Shown: in pieces, positions 55,336 to 64,000 of the stretch | Position numbering within the stretch: position 1 is the stretch's first letter | Layout: every line of letters starts with the position of its first letter | Assembly: GCA_024195585.1 (NCBI GenBank) | Contig: SWBL01000036.1 | Coordinates: 124,001 to 188,000 of the forward strand | Direction: 5' to 3' | DNA length: 64,000 nucleotides | Source of the DNA: Aureobasidium sp. EXF-3400 | Lineage: Eukaryota > Ascomycota > Dothideomycetes > Dothideales > Saccotheciaceae | The notes under the pieces: generated by a model | Database searches by the model: none | Seen by the model: only the letters and a program-made list of their open reading frames with translations | Told to the model about the DNA's origin: nothing | Translations under genes and position numbers: made by a program

Positions 55336-56449
55336 ACTGAGTTTGTAATCAGAAAGTTGGGGATGTTTTCGAGTCTTTGGTGGTTTGTGGTTTTGAGTTG
55401 TTGGCTTTTTTCGTATGTTCTGAGCGATTTTTTACTTCTTAGCTCTGTTTGGTACACAGAGCCAATCTTGAATTCTATTCTTATGATTTTATATCACTTT
55501 TCTTTTTGATGCTGTGTCTGCTTTGATTCGTGTGTGTATCTTGTCGTCTTGTGACCTTCATGAGGCCTTTTTGAGTGCAAGCATGTAACGCATGTAGCTA
55601 TAAGAATGCACAATAGTATCAGAAAACAGGGATAGTGTCCACTGAGAGGCAGCACTTTGTCAATTCTCTGTGGGATTGCCTCTGCTTCCAATTACAACTG
55701 TGTCTTTTTATAGTGTACATTCAGCTCTTTGCTATAGTGGGAGTATAATGGAAAATGTAGTGAGACTTGAGAAAGTGGGGTTTAAGCATGCTGTCTCTGG
55801 ACATGTCTTTAGTCTTGCATTGCTTTCTGCATTCTGATGGTACTCTGTGTCGTAGTCATCTCTCGCGAGATACCGTAGCTTGATCTTGGATATTTGTTGC
55901 ATCTAACATGACGGGTTTGAGAGGAGATGCTGGCGGGTATAGCGGATATAGCGGGTCAGCGAATTATGAGAGTATTTGGTCATCCAAAGCGTCTTGACCA
56001 ATCAAAGAATAGGCGATTTTCCATCAAAGTGTGGGGTTGTACTGAAACAACGTGCAGTATGCCGTGCGGCTCAACATCAATTCTCCAAGCAGGGTTTGAT
56101 GCGAGGAGTGAAGATGAAATCAGAAGACCGAGCATTGACACAAATGCTTGAATGTAGGTAGGTGATCAGGCGCTTGGTATCCTGTATGGGTTCAGCATTG
56201 CTCTCAGAAGAGATTCGGGCAGAGATGTGCCGAGGATGAAACCAAAGGTTATCTCCGCATCTGCCGTCTGGTGTGACATTCCCCATTCCCTTGTACCGAA
56301 GAGGGAGAGAACTGCGTCTATCCGGAAAGAGGACCCGTTGATGGTTCTTATTCGACCGTCTCCCACCTCCTTTGAGTCTCCAGGTCGACTCCTGCCCGCC
56401 CAATCTCGCTGCATCGAACCGAGTCGCCGAAACATATCATAAAGTTAAC
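55336..56449. other. Intergenic
   Basis: 1.1 kb without a supported gene. The T-rich left part is the cellulase 3' UTR; the right part is the promoter of the lactate dehydrogenase. Confidence 0.45.
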
Positions 56450-58073
56450 ATGAATCACTCTAGCAACAACACGCAAGCCGTCAAATTGACTGGCGAAGAG
56501 GTGGCCAAGCACAACAATGCCGACTCATGCTGGGTCATTGTCCACGGACGCGCCTACGACGTGACAGAGTTTCTGCCCGAGCATCCTGGTGGTCCCAAGA
56601 TCATCCTCAAGTATGCTGGAAAGGACGCCTCCGAAGAGTACGATCCCATTCACCCTCCTGACACCCTCGACAAGTTTTTGGACAAGAGCAAGCATTTGGG
56701 CGAGGTCGATATGAACACCGTTCAGCAGGAGACAAAGGAGGAGGATCCCGATGAGGCCGAGAGACAAGAAAGAATCAAGCGCATGCCTATCCTCGAGCAG
56801 TGCTACAATCTGATGGACTTTGAAGCTGTGGCCAAGAGAGTCATGAAGAAGACGGCATGGGCATATTATTCGTCGGGCGCTGACGATGAGATTGTAAGCC
56901 CAGCAGAGTTACGATATGCTGCTTGTCGCTGACCATTTCACTAGACTATGCGTGAGAACCACAGCGCCTTCCACAAGATCTGGTTCCGACCCAAGATTCT
57001 CGTCGATGTTGAGAACGTTGACATGTCGACAACTATGCTGGGCACCAAAGTCAGCATGCCTTTCTACGTAACAGCAACTGCTCTGGGCAAGCTCGGAAAT
57101 CCTGAGGGCGAAGTCGTCTTGACCCGTGGCGCAAAGAAGCACAATGTCATTCAGATGATTCCCACTCTAGCCTCTTGCTCTTTCGACGAGATCATGGATG
57201 CTGCCGAGGGTGACCAGGTTCAGTGGCTCCAACTCTACGTATGTTGATTGTTTCTTGATCACGAGATTGTAGAACTGACACAATCGCCTACAGGTCAACA
57301 AGAACAGGGATATCACAAAACGCATCATCGAGCACGCCGAAAAGCGTGGCTGTAAGGGTCTCTTCATCACTGTTGACGCACCTCAGCTTGGTCGTCGTGA
57401 GAAGGACATGCGTTCCAAGTTTTCCGATGTTGGCAGCAATGTCCAAAATACTGGCGGCGACAATGTCGACCGTAGCCAAGGTGCTGCTAGAGCCATTTCC
57501 TCCTTCATTGATCCCTCACTATCTTGGAAGGATATTCCTTGGTTCAAGAGCGTCACCAAGATGCCCATCTTGCTCAAGGGTGTTCAGAGAGTCGAGGACG
57601 TGATCAGAGCTGTTGCTGCAGGCGTTGACGGTGTCGTTCTGTCCAACCACGGAGGTCGTCAGCTCGATACCTCACGATCTGGTATCGAAATCTTGGCTGA
57701 GACCATGCCCGAGTTGCGCCGTCTGGGTCTCGAAAACAAAATCGAGGTTTACATCGATGGAGGTATCCGCCGTGCCACTGATATCCTCAAGGCTCTTTGT
57801 CTCGGTGCAAAAGGTGTAGGTATTGGCCGTCCTTTCTTGTACGCCATGTCAGCATATGGTTTGCCTGGTGTTGACCGTGCTATGCAACTCCTCAAGGATG
57901 AGATGGAGATGAACATGCGCTTGATCGGCTGTAGCAGTGTCGACCAGCTGACCCCCGAGCTTGTGGATGTTAGGAGTTTGCACACACATACCGCTCCTGT
58001 GGCACCAGACACACTCAGTGTTGCAGCATATGATCCTCTGGCTGGACCCAAGGAGAGATTGGCTAAGCTGTAA
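56450..58073 (+). CDS. Flavocytochrome b2-like L-lactate dehydrogenase
   Basis: Exons 56450-56893, 56945-57238 and 57294-58073 (introns 51 and 55 nt) give 505 aa. The N-terminal cytochrome b5 domain has heme ligands in FLPEHPGGP and near DPIHPPDTL. The FMN-dependent alpha-hydroxyacid dehydrogenase domain follows. It includes MPFYVTATALGKLGNPEGE, LFITVDAPQLGRREKDMR, LSNHGGRQLDTSRS with the catalytic His and Arg, and YIDGGIRRATDILKAL. The protein oxidises L-lactate (or a related 2-hydroxyacid) and passes electrons through heme to cytochrome c. There is no clear mitochondrial presequence ahead of the b5 domain, unlike classical yeast Cyb2, so a cytosolic or unusual location is possible. Confidence 0.93.
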
Positions 58074-58197
58074 AGGTTGTGTACATTTTACGTTATATAT
58101 GTTCTACATACTGTCATGCATTACGAATTCAGCCAGAGCGATTGTTCATCGTACCTCTTGCGATTGTGATTTGAGTGATTCTCGGTATACAAAACCA

Positions 58198-58608
58198 TCA
58201 AATCTTGTTTATCAAGCCCGTCCATCTGATTCCCATGACAACAGCACTCAACAATCCCGTGATTATAACCGCTTCGAGACCGATTTCGAGGTAAATCGAC
58301 CAAACAAACCACATCAACGGCGACCAATTCCAGACCCCAGCTGCCTTTTCATTCCACTCTGGCTCGACAACTTTGAACAGCAAGACAATGAAAGTCGCCA
58401 GTGCAACAAATATCGATCCCACCACACGCGTCTCTTTGAGCGTCGGAGGTTTTTCTTGTCCCATAGCGAGACCAATACTGCGGAGAGCGAGATAGCCAAG
58501 TGGTGCTGCGAGGTAGTAGCCAGCAGTCAAAAGGATGGCGGTGACCAGTAGCAAGCAAATGATTGCGCCGGTAGTGATTATGGCCTCGGAGATGATGGTG
58601 ATGAACAT
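58198..58608 (-). CDS. Small membrane protein, unknown
   Basis: 136 aa, single exon. Predicted spans are near residues 7-30, 35-47, 63-82 and 103-130 (for example AIICLLLVTAILLTAGYYL and VVGSIFVALATFIVLLF). Between the second and third lies GQEKPPTLKETR. No family was recognised. It is convergent with the lactate dehydrogenase, about 125 bp apart. Confidence 0.6.
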   Translation of the reverse strand: MFITIISEAIITTGAIICLLLVTAILLTAGYYLAAPLGYLALRSIGLAMGQEKPPTLKETRVVGSIFVALATFIVLLFKVVEPEWNEKAAGVWNWSPLMWFVWSIYLEIGLEAVIITGLLSAVVMGIRWTGLINKI

Positions 58609-59889
58609 GTCTAGATGTTTTGGGAGTGTGTGTTGATTTTTGAGCGATGTTTTGATTCATTGTGGTCTGATAAGGAGGGAGCGAGAGATAGTGATGAGTG
58701 CGAGTTGTGTGCCCCACCTTCCATGTGAGACAGACTCCGCGGTCCAAATTGGATTACGAGACTTCTGCTCTTGCATTCTCACTGCACTTGTATATCGATT
58801 ATCTCGGGTCATTCAGTTGACACAATGTTCAAGAGGTAGCGGTCCTATTCACCACGGAAGACCAATTGTCTTCTTGATGCTTGTGTGAACTCGATGCGAC
58901 ACGATCCCGATCCTGATCATGGCCTCCGAGTTCGGTACCGGATGCAACTCCGACGACAGTTCTTCAGACTTCTTGCCTCGGACGCGACTACCTTGACGCA
59001 TGCTGGTTCTATGCCATTATCATAACTATCAAACTATCCTGGCATACCCTTTCAAGCGAATTCGAGTCGTGGGAAGCCGCAATCGAGGAAACACAAATAA
59101 GGACAATCTTATTGGGAAGAACATTCTCCGACGTGTGCCAGTAAACAGCGGGCGTTTACCGTACAACGACCTTGTTTGTTGGACTTTCGTCGGTATGTGG
59201 CGGTCGTCAGAAAGATCTGAGGGCCTCCTGAACGACATTCCTGGTTACCTGACTGAGCTTCACAGCTCGCACTTGTCTCAGTAGAATAGAGCAAAAGAGC
59301 AAGATCAAACTCGATGATTCCAGGCGACAAGCGTGCGCTTGACCTGTTTCAAGGACGAAAGGCGAATTGACTTTGTCGTCAGTTCGAGATGCTGACATCA
59401 GGGGAGCAGGAAACATCCGATATTTTGGGAAACAGCTTGAAATATTCCAGCCAACTCGGCACCAGCAATATACCATAATCTGTAATACTCGCCGTTCTGA
59501 ACCAAGTGACGATGAATTAACACTCACATCGAAATTTTCCCACGATCATGGCCCTGTCCGATTGTTGTCAACTCGCATGCAAAAACTGTTCCATGCTCTA
59601 TCTCTATCACAAATCCGCTTGACAAGAAAAGTCTCGCATTTGAGGTGTTTTCGCTTCTACCACCAATTGCTGCCTGCGCCTTCCCAGTGATTTGCCCAAT
59701 GCAGACGCAGTGATCCTGTAAGTCTTGTGAGTGTTTCCCAGTGATCCTCGAGGTTATAATATCCCCTCTTCGTTCTCTATTCTCCTTCTTTCTTTCATCT
59801 TCGGACCATCTTGACTAGTTGCCTCCATTACCAACATCAAGAACAGAACATATCTCTACAGACTACCTTGTCTTCCAGATTACTTCATC
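58609..59889. other. Intergenic, divergent promoter
   Basis: 1.3 kb between divergent starts; no supported gene. Short frames show no motif. Confidence 0.4.
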
Positions 59890-60879
59890 ATGTCGAACTC
59901 TTCTTTCAGAATGTTTTCGTCCGCCGCCAAGGCATCTATCAAACCAGCTTCGTTGCCCGTCAAGACTCGTTCTGCCTACAACATGTCAAGCATGCTGCAA
60001 GAACTCAACGACATCGAAGCTCGTTACAAGGGACCCGCTAATGCGGCCAACATGACACTTGACGAACTGTGGGATGACTACCTTGTGAGATACAGAAGAG
60101 CAGGCCCAGTGCTGATGTGGCGCGAGCCATGGATGCCAGAGGAAAAGTGTGAGCCACTCCCTTACGAGACTCCCAAAGCTCCCGAGGCTCCCAAGCCAAA
60201 GGTTCCCAAGCCAGAGACTTCCAAGCCACGCGAGTATTACCTCCAGATGGTACTTTACGTTCCACTAGAAACTGACGAGGAAATGCCAGAGGAGACCGAA
60301 GACAAGCCCGCAAATGCGTCTGAGGCCACTCCCGAGCCAGCTACTCGTCCTCGCCAGGGCATCTTCGACTCTGTTTGGGCAGAAACACCCTCGTCTCGCT
60401 TCTCTCAATCACAAAAACCACAAACACAAAAGCCGACTACCTCATCGTCGCAACCACAAAAATCGTCATCCCCATCGTCTTCTCCACCAAAAAAGTTATC
60501 ATCTCCCTTCTCCGGTCCACCAAAACAAACAAAGTCGACAACCTCTCCGTCGCAACCACCAAAACAGGCATCAAGAAGATCCGACAGCAGTGAAAACCAT
60601 AAGAACCACAGCTCGTCGCCACCACCAAACAAATCATCCACATCAATTCCATCCACCTTCACCATCCACGTTCGCGACCACGGTGAAAACCACAAGAACC
60701 ACCGCCGTCGTAACAACCATAAGTCTGCCTCGAAGCAGCACCAACCACATCCACAAACACATGCGAATTCGCCTCGTAACGCCCCTCCCTCATCTCACGC
60801 ACATCCAGTCTCAAACCCACTGCCAAAACCTAACAAAAAGGGGCATGGTTCCATCAATGACTCGATGTGGGCAAGTTAA
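59890..60879 (+). CDS. Hypothetical protein with Pro/Ser-rich tail
   Basis: Single exon, 329 aa. Residues 1-35 are basic and Ser/Ala-rich (FRMFSSAAKASIKPASLPV), possibly mitochondrial targeting. Residues about 38-85 form a compact conserved-looking part (MLQELNDIEARYKG, LDELWDDYLVRYRRAGPV). This is followed by a PKAPEAPKPKVPKPE repeat and a long Ser/Pro/Lys- and His-rich disordered tail. The tail ends in GSINDSMWAS, which echoes an internal GIFDSVWAE. No domain was recognised. Confidence 0.6.
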   Translation: MSNSSFRMFSSAAKASIKPASLPVKTRSAYNMSSMLQELNDIEARYKGPANAANMTLDELWDDYLVRYRRAGPVLMWREPWMPEEKCEPLPYETPKAPEAPKPKVPKPETSKPREYYLQMVLYVPLETDEEMPEETEDKPANASEATPEPATRPRQGIFDSVWAETPSSRFSQSQKPQTQKPTTSSSQPQKSSSPSSSPPKKLSSPFSGPPKQTKSTTSPSQPPKQASRRSDSSENHKNHSSSPPPNKSSTSIPSTFTIHVRDHGENHKNHRRRNNHKSASKQHQPHPQTHANSPRNAPPSSHAHPVSNPLPKPNKKGHGSINDSMWAS

Positions 60880-61745
60880 ACAAATTCCAGCCTGGCTTGT
60901 TTTCCATTGTCCACTCCACAAACAGGGACACTTTCTGCCACTCTTTTTTCTTTACCCACAGGGTTTTTAACGAGGGCAGATGAGATTGAAGGGTTGAGTT
61001 CTTTTTTCCATACAAAGTTTAGTCTAGCCTGCAAAAATTAACATTGCTGCTTTTGGAAAATTCATCTTTTTGAGTTTGATGTGATGTGATGTGATGTGAT
61101 GTGATGTGATGTGATTTGATATTTGTGCTGTATTATTTTCATGGTATAGACGTCTTTTGAGGTGTAACAGTATTGCTGCCTAGTTGCCGCCTAGAATCAG
61201 CTTTCTGAAAATTTCGAAATGCAAAGTGCGAGAAGTGTGCACGCTTTGTTGAGGTAGTTATGACGCTTCGTGAGCTTTCAGCAGTGACGAGTATCTCAGA
61301 GCTACAATACACGCCAAAAGTACTGCTATAATATCAAGCAATCTCTCCATGGTTCACATTGAATAGCCCCATTATCGTGTTCAGAGCATCCACTTTTGGC
61401 TTTCCTATCACTTCTGTTATGGAAAGTACCATTTTGCGAGCTCACTTTTGTCTTTTTCTTTGTCTCTTTCTCAAATAGCTAAGCAATATCAGACTAGATT
61501 CTGTAGTTTCTCCGTTCAATCTGCCCATTGCGAAATTCGAATGTTGGATGAGAAATCAGTTTGTTAGATTTGACTGTATATCCAAGGACTGTGATTTGTA
61601 TTTTATTTTTGTTGCAGTCGGGTGCTATCCTTGTTAACAGCCCTCGTGTTTGACTGTCCTTTGCTCTTTGTAGAGCTCTGAGGATGACAAGTATCCAAAC
61701 TTGTCATCCTCTCCTCTACTAATCTTCTCTCAACCATCAACAGCA
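60880..61745. other. Intergenic with microsatellite
   Basis: No supported gene; contains the GATGT pentanucleotide repeat. Confidence 0.45.
61078..61116. repeat. Pentanucleotide microsatellite (GATGT)n
   Basis: About seven perfect GATGT units followed by one diverged unit (GATTT). Such tracts mutate rapidly in copy number. Confidence 0.95.
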
Positions 61746-62458
61746 TTAGTTCGTAGGTCTAGCACTCACACCAGCCGGTCTAGTCTGCTGCCCCCACGGC
61801 GTACTAGAAGCCAACAACCTATGTCTCGACTTTGTCCACTTTTTGCTCTTCGTCCTCAAAGTATACAAACTAGTCGGTTTGTTGATCCAGCACCGGTCAT
61901 GTCCGTTCAAACACGCATAACTAGTCGATGTGCTATGCCTGGGTGTAAACTCCGGCATCACGTATCTGGTCTCTGAGGATGTAGGGTAAATAGTGCTGGT
62001 GGTGAAGGCAGCACCATTGGAAGAGAGGATGGTGGTCAAGGGCAAACCGGGACCTGACCAGCCGCGACACAAGGCGCTGTTGAAAGTGTTGTAGTGGGAG
62101 ATCGCGGCCGAGGGGTTGGTGAGGCAGTGGGATTTGAGACAGGAAGGGATGGTTTGGTGCCATTCGCCGGTGGTGTGGTCGCAGAAGAGGTCGAGTTGTT
62201 GGGAGTAGTCTGTCCAGGCGAGAGGCCATACGCTGATTTTGATGCAACGTTGCTGTTTTGAATTAGCCATGTTGTCTTTTTGAATGTTGCAATGGCATGG
62301 AAAAGGAATCTTACAATCTCGTGTGGGAGTTTCGAGATTCCTCCAAGCTGACCTGGTTCGAAGTCATTCTGGTCGGAGTAGCAGTCCTCGCTTGAACTGT
62401 AGACTGTGCTAACCATGGCCATGAGTGCGACGCAGATGTTTGACAGACGCATTTTCAT
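61746..62458 (-). CDS. Secreted Cys-rich hypothetical protein
   Basis: Exons 62458-62315 and 62252-61746 surround a 62-nt intron (GTAAGA to ACAG); about 216 aa. The signal peptide (MRLSNICVALMAMVSTVYS) starts from 62458 or, two codons later, 62452. Eight Cys follow: in SEDCY, QRCIK, LFCDH, PSCLKSHC, ALCRGW, YACLN and DRCW. The region around IPSCLKSHCLTNPSA recalls a CFEM-like Cys motif, but spacing does not convince me. The C-terminal ~60 residues are Ser/Thr/Arg-rich. A secreted surface or effector-like protein is the best description. Confidence 0.6.
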
Positions 62459-62825
62459 CGTGGAGTTGTTCTTCGGATCCTTCCTGTTTGGTTGTGAAGC
62501 TTGGAAGAGTTGACAAGAAGCAGCATAGCATGCCTCCGTTCCTTATATGTGTGCGCGAAGATCTTCGAGTCATAAAAAGTTCAGTCATTGGGGTGGTGCT
62601 TGGTTTCTGTGGTGAGGTGGTTTGAGGGCGATCTCCTAGAGAGCGTTTGACCAACCAGGAGCTGCGAAGCGTAGTTCCGAATGTGCATAATACACATCAC
62701 AAGCTATACGATTCAGAAGTCGGGTTGCACTTGTTAAAGACGGCTCTGTATCTAATAAATGTTCATGAATTCATAATTAAGCCTGCCTCAATATCTTTCA
62801 ATGGTCGTCATGAGACGAAGCTCTT
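62459..62825. other. Intergenic
   Basis: This holds the promoter of the secreted protein gene and the 3' flank of the MFS gene. No gene is supported. Confidence 0.4.
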
Positions 62826-64000
62826 CTACCCAAGGTTAAAAGCAAACTTGCTCAAGCTTCTAATCCTCCTGCCATAGAACCAGAAAATAAGAGGGAAAGG
62901 AATCAACGCAATACAGACAAAGGCCAAAAGCGACGTCGCCCAATCAACGCCAATGCCTTCAAACATATAGGTTGCAAACATGGGGAACCCAGCAGCTACT
63001 CCAGATCTGATGAATGTGTTGATTGCAATGGCACTGTTGGCATTGAGCAAATAGACGTCAACCATGTATGTGACACCGCTCACGAAAATCAGAATGATGC
63101 CCAGGCCGATAAAGATTCCTGAGACTACTTGGGCAGCCCATTGAGTATCAGGGTGCGACGTCCATGCGAACCAGAAGAGGCCGATGGGTAGAATGAGAGA
63201 GCCGGCGATCATGGGTGGGAGTCTGTCCTCGGGATTGAGCTTGCCAGATTCGATGAGGCGTTTGGCATACCAAGTCTTGCTGAAGCCTCCAATGATGGCG
63301 CAAGCGAGAATGACTCCGATGAAGATTGCGATAAATGGCAGTGAGGCAATACCAGGGGACCAACCGCGATCCCTTTCGAAACTGATAGGGTAGGCTTCGA
63401 AAGTCAAGTACAAAATACCATAGACTAGACTCATGTAGATTGTCAGAATGATGAGGATGGGCTCTTTGGCAATCATGTGAAGTGGCTTCATGAGGTACTT
63501 GTTGACGATAGTGTCGAGGTCGAGAGGTTCTTCTTCGCTCTTGGAGTGCAGGGCCCAGTCCTTAGTCTCATGACGGAGCTTCTCAGCCTTCCACGCAAGC
63601 AAGACAGGCTCGTAAGTCTCCGGTGTCACCAGGTAAGCGATGATGGTGAAGAAAGCCGACATGATGAGGGTGATCCAGGCAGTCCATCTCCATCCGAGAT
63701 AACTATATGTGATGAAGGAGCCAACGACAGGTCCAGCTACAGGCCCAGCAAATACAGCTCCGGCAAAGACACTTGTAGCCACACCACGGTTGATGGGCTC
63801 CATGAAGTCAACGAACATCCCTCCAAGGATTGCCAGAGGAGCGGAACCAGCAACTCCGCCGAGAAATCTACAGATGAAGATCGTTTGCAAGTTTTGAGCG
63901 ACAGCGACGGGAACCTGGAAGATACAGAAAATGATCATTCCGGCAAAGAGAGGACGAGTGCGACCGTATGCTTCGGAAAGTGGTCCCCAGATCAAGGGTC
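62826..64000 (-). CDS. MFS transporter (DHA1 type), 5' end outside window
   Basis: At least 390 residues are visible; the N-terminus, including the first membrane spans, lies beyond 64000. WGPLSEAYGRTRPL is the conserved loop between spans 2 and 3 of DHA1 drug:H+ antiporters. FICRFLGGVAGSAPLAILGG and GPVAGPVVGSFITYSYLGWRW follow, the latter being antiporter motif C-like. The central loop has WALHSKSEEEPLDLD, and the second half has GIGLGIILIFVSG-like helices and a basic tail (YGRRIRSLSKFAFNLG). It is a probable plasma-membrane exporter of polyamines or toxic small molecules. The substrate is not determinable. Confidence 0.9.
   Translation of the reverse strand, partial: PLIWGPLSEAYGRTRPLFAGMIIFCIFQVPVAVAQNLQTIFICRFLGGVAGSAPLAILGGMFVDFMEPINRGVATSVFAGAVFAGPVAGPVVGSFITYSYLGWRWTAWITLIMSAFFTIIAYLVTPETYEPVLLAWKAEKLRHETKDWALHSKSEEEPLDLDTIVNKYLMKPLHMIAKEPILIILTIYMSLVYGILYLTFEAYPISFERDRGWSPGIASLPFIAIFIGVILACAIIGGFSKTWYAKRLIESGKLNPEDRLPPMIAGSLILPIGLFWFAWTSHPDTQWAAQVVSGIFIGLGIILIFVSGVTYMVDVYLLNANSAIAINTFIRSGVAAGFPMFATYMFEGIGVDWATSLLAFVCIALIPFPLIFWFYGRRIRSLSKFAFNLG

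Noticed and set aside
58870..58960. Possible 5S rRNA or tRNA-like sequence
   Set aside because: I looked for internal A/B-box patterns and 5S-like sequence here and in other gaps. None fits, and no GGTTCGANTCC-type box was found.
60314..60970. His/Lys/Arg-rich frame overlapping the Pro/Ser-rich hypothetical gene
   Set aside because: It is a shifted frame of the same low-complexity DNA, without a motif of its own.

Overview
The window looks like nuclear chromosomal DNA of a filamentous ascomycete (Pezizomycotina), most like a dothideomycete. Genes are monocistronic and lie on both strands. Introns are about 47-127 nt, with GTANGT-type donors and CTAAC/CTAAT-like branch points. Many families are ascomycete-specific: Atg15 with C-terminal CxTPGWWGC repeats, a Cut12-type spindle pole protein, Mss51, GH11 xylanase, and a GH5 cellulase with a fungal CBM1. 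I saw no rRNA, tRNA, CRISPR array or recognisable transposase. The genus is not determined.

Layout. 0.5-7.7 kb: two related amidoligase-fold genes flank ATG15, all on the minus strand; the second amidoligase carries a frame break or an unusual intron. 8.5-18.4 kb: mostly housekeeping and metabolic genes (Rcm1-type 25S rRNA methyltransferase, a large LCAT-like hydrolase, nitrilase, an SRPBCC protein, formyl-THF deformylase). 19.3-26.8 kb: a secreted exo-beta-1,3-glucanase with an odd dibasic repeat leader, Cut12-like, an intradiol ring-cleavage dioxygenase and a small F-box-like gene. 27.3-32.4 kb is accessory in character: a broken small secreted protein gene with a duplicated signal peptide, a 2.1-kb tandem array of about 145-bp units with hairpin-forming arms, and orphan or interrupted ORFs. 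32.7-46.4 kb: GH11 xylanase, 2.5 kb without a convincing gene, an NCS1 nucleobase permease, a 2OG-Fe(II) oxygenase, a GPI-type wall protein, a tandem-GNAT protein and an F-box protein. 47-52.6 kb: RSE1 and MSS51 share a divergent promoter. 53.8-64 kb: CBM1-GH5 endoglucanase, a flavocytochrome b2-like lactate dehydrogenase, a small membrane protein, two poorly known proteins and an MFS transporter cut by the right edge.

Taken together, the secreted enzymes (GH11, GH5_5-like with CBM1, GH5_9-like), the ring-cleaving dioxygenase, the nitrilase and the transporters fit a plant-associated saprobe or pathogen. There is no obvious biosynthetic cluster. The least explained element is the hairpin-bearing tandem array at 28.5-30.6 kb. 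The next most interesting are the amidoligase pair with its conserved helix-turn-helix-like segment, and the repeated Kex2-type leader of the glucanase. Intron boundaries were assigned by eye, from splice consensus plus reading-frame continuity.
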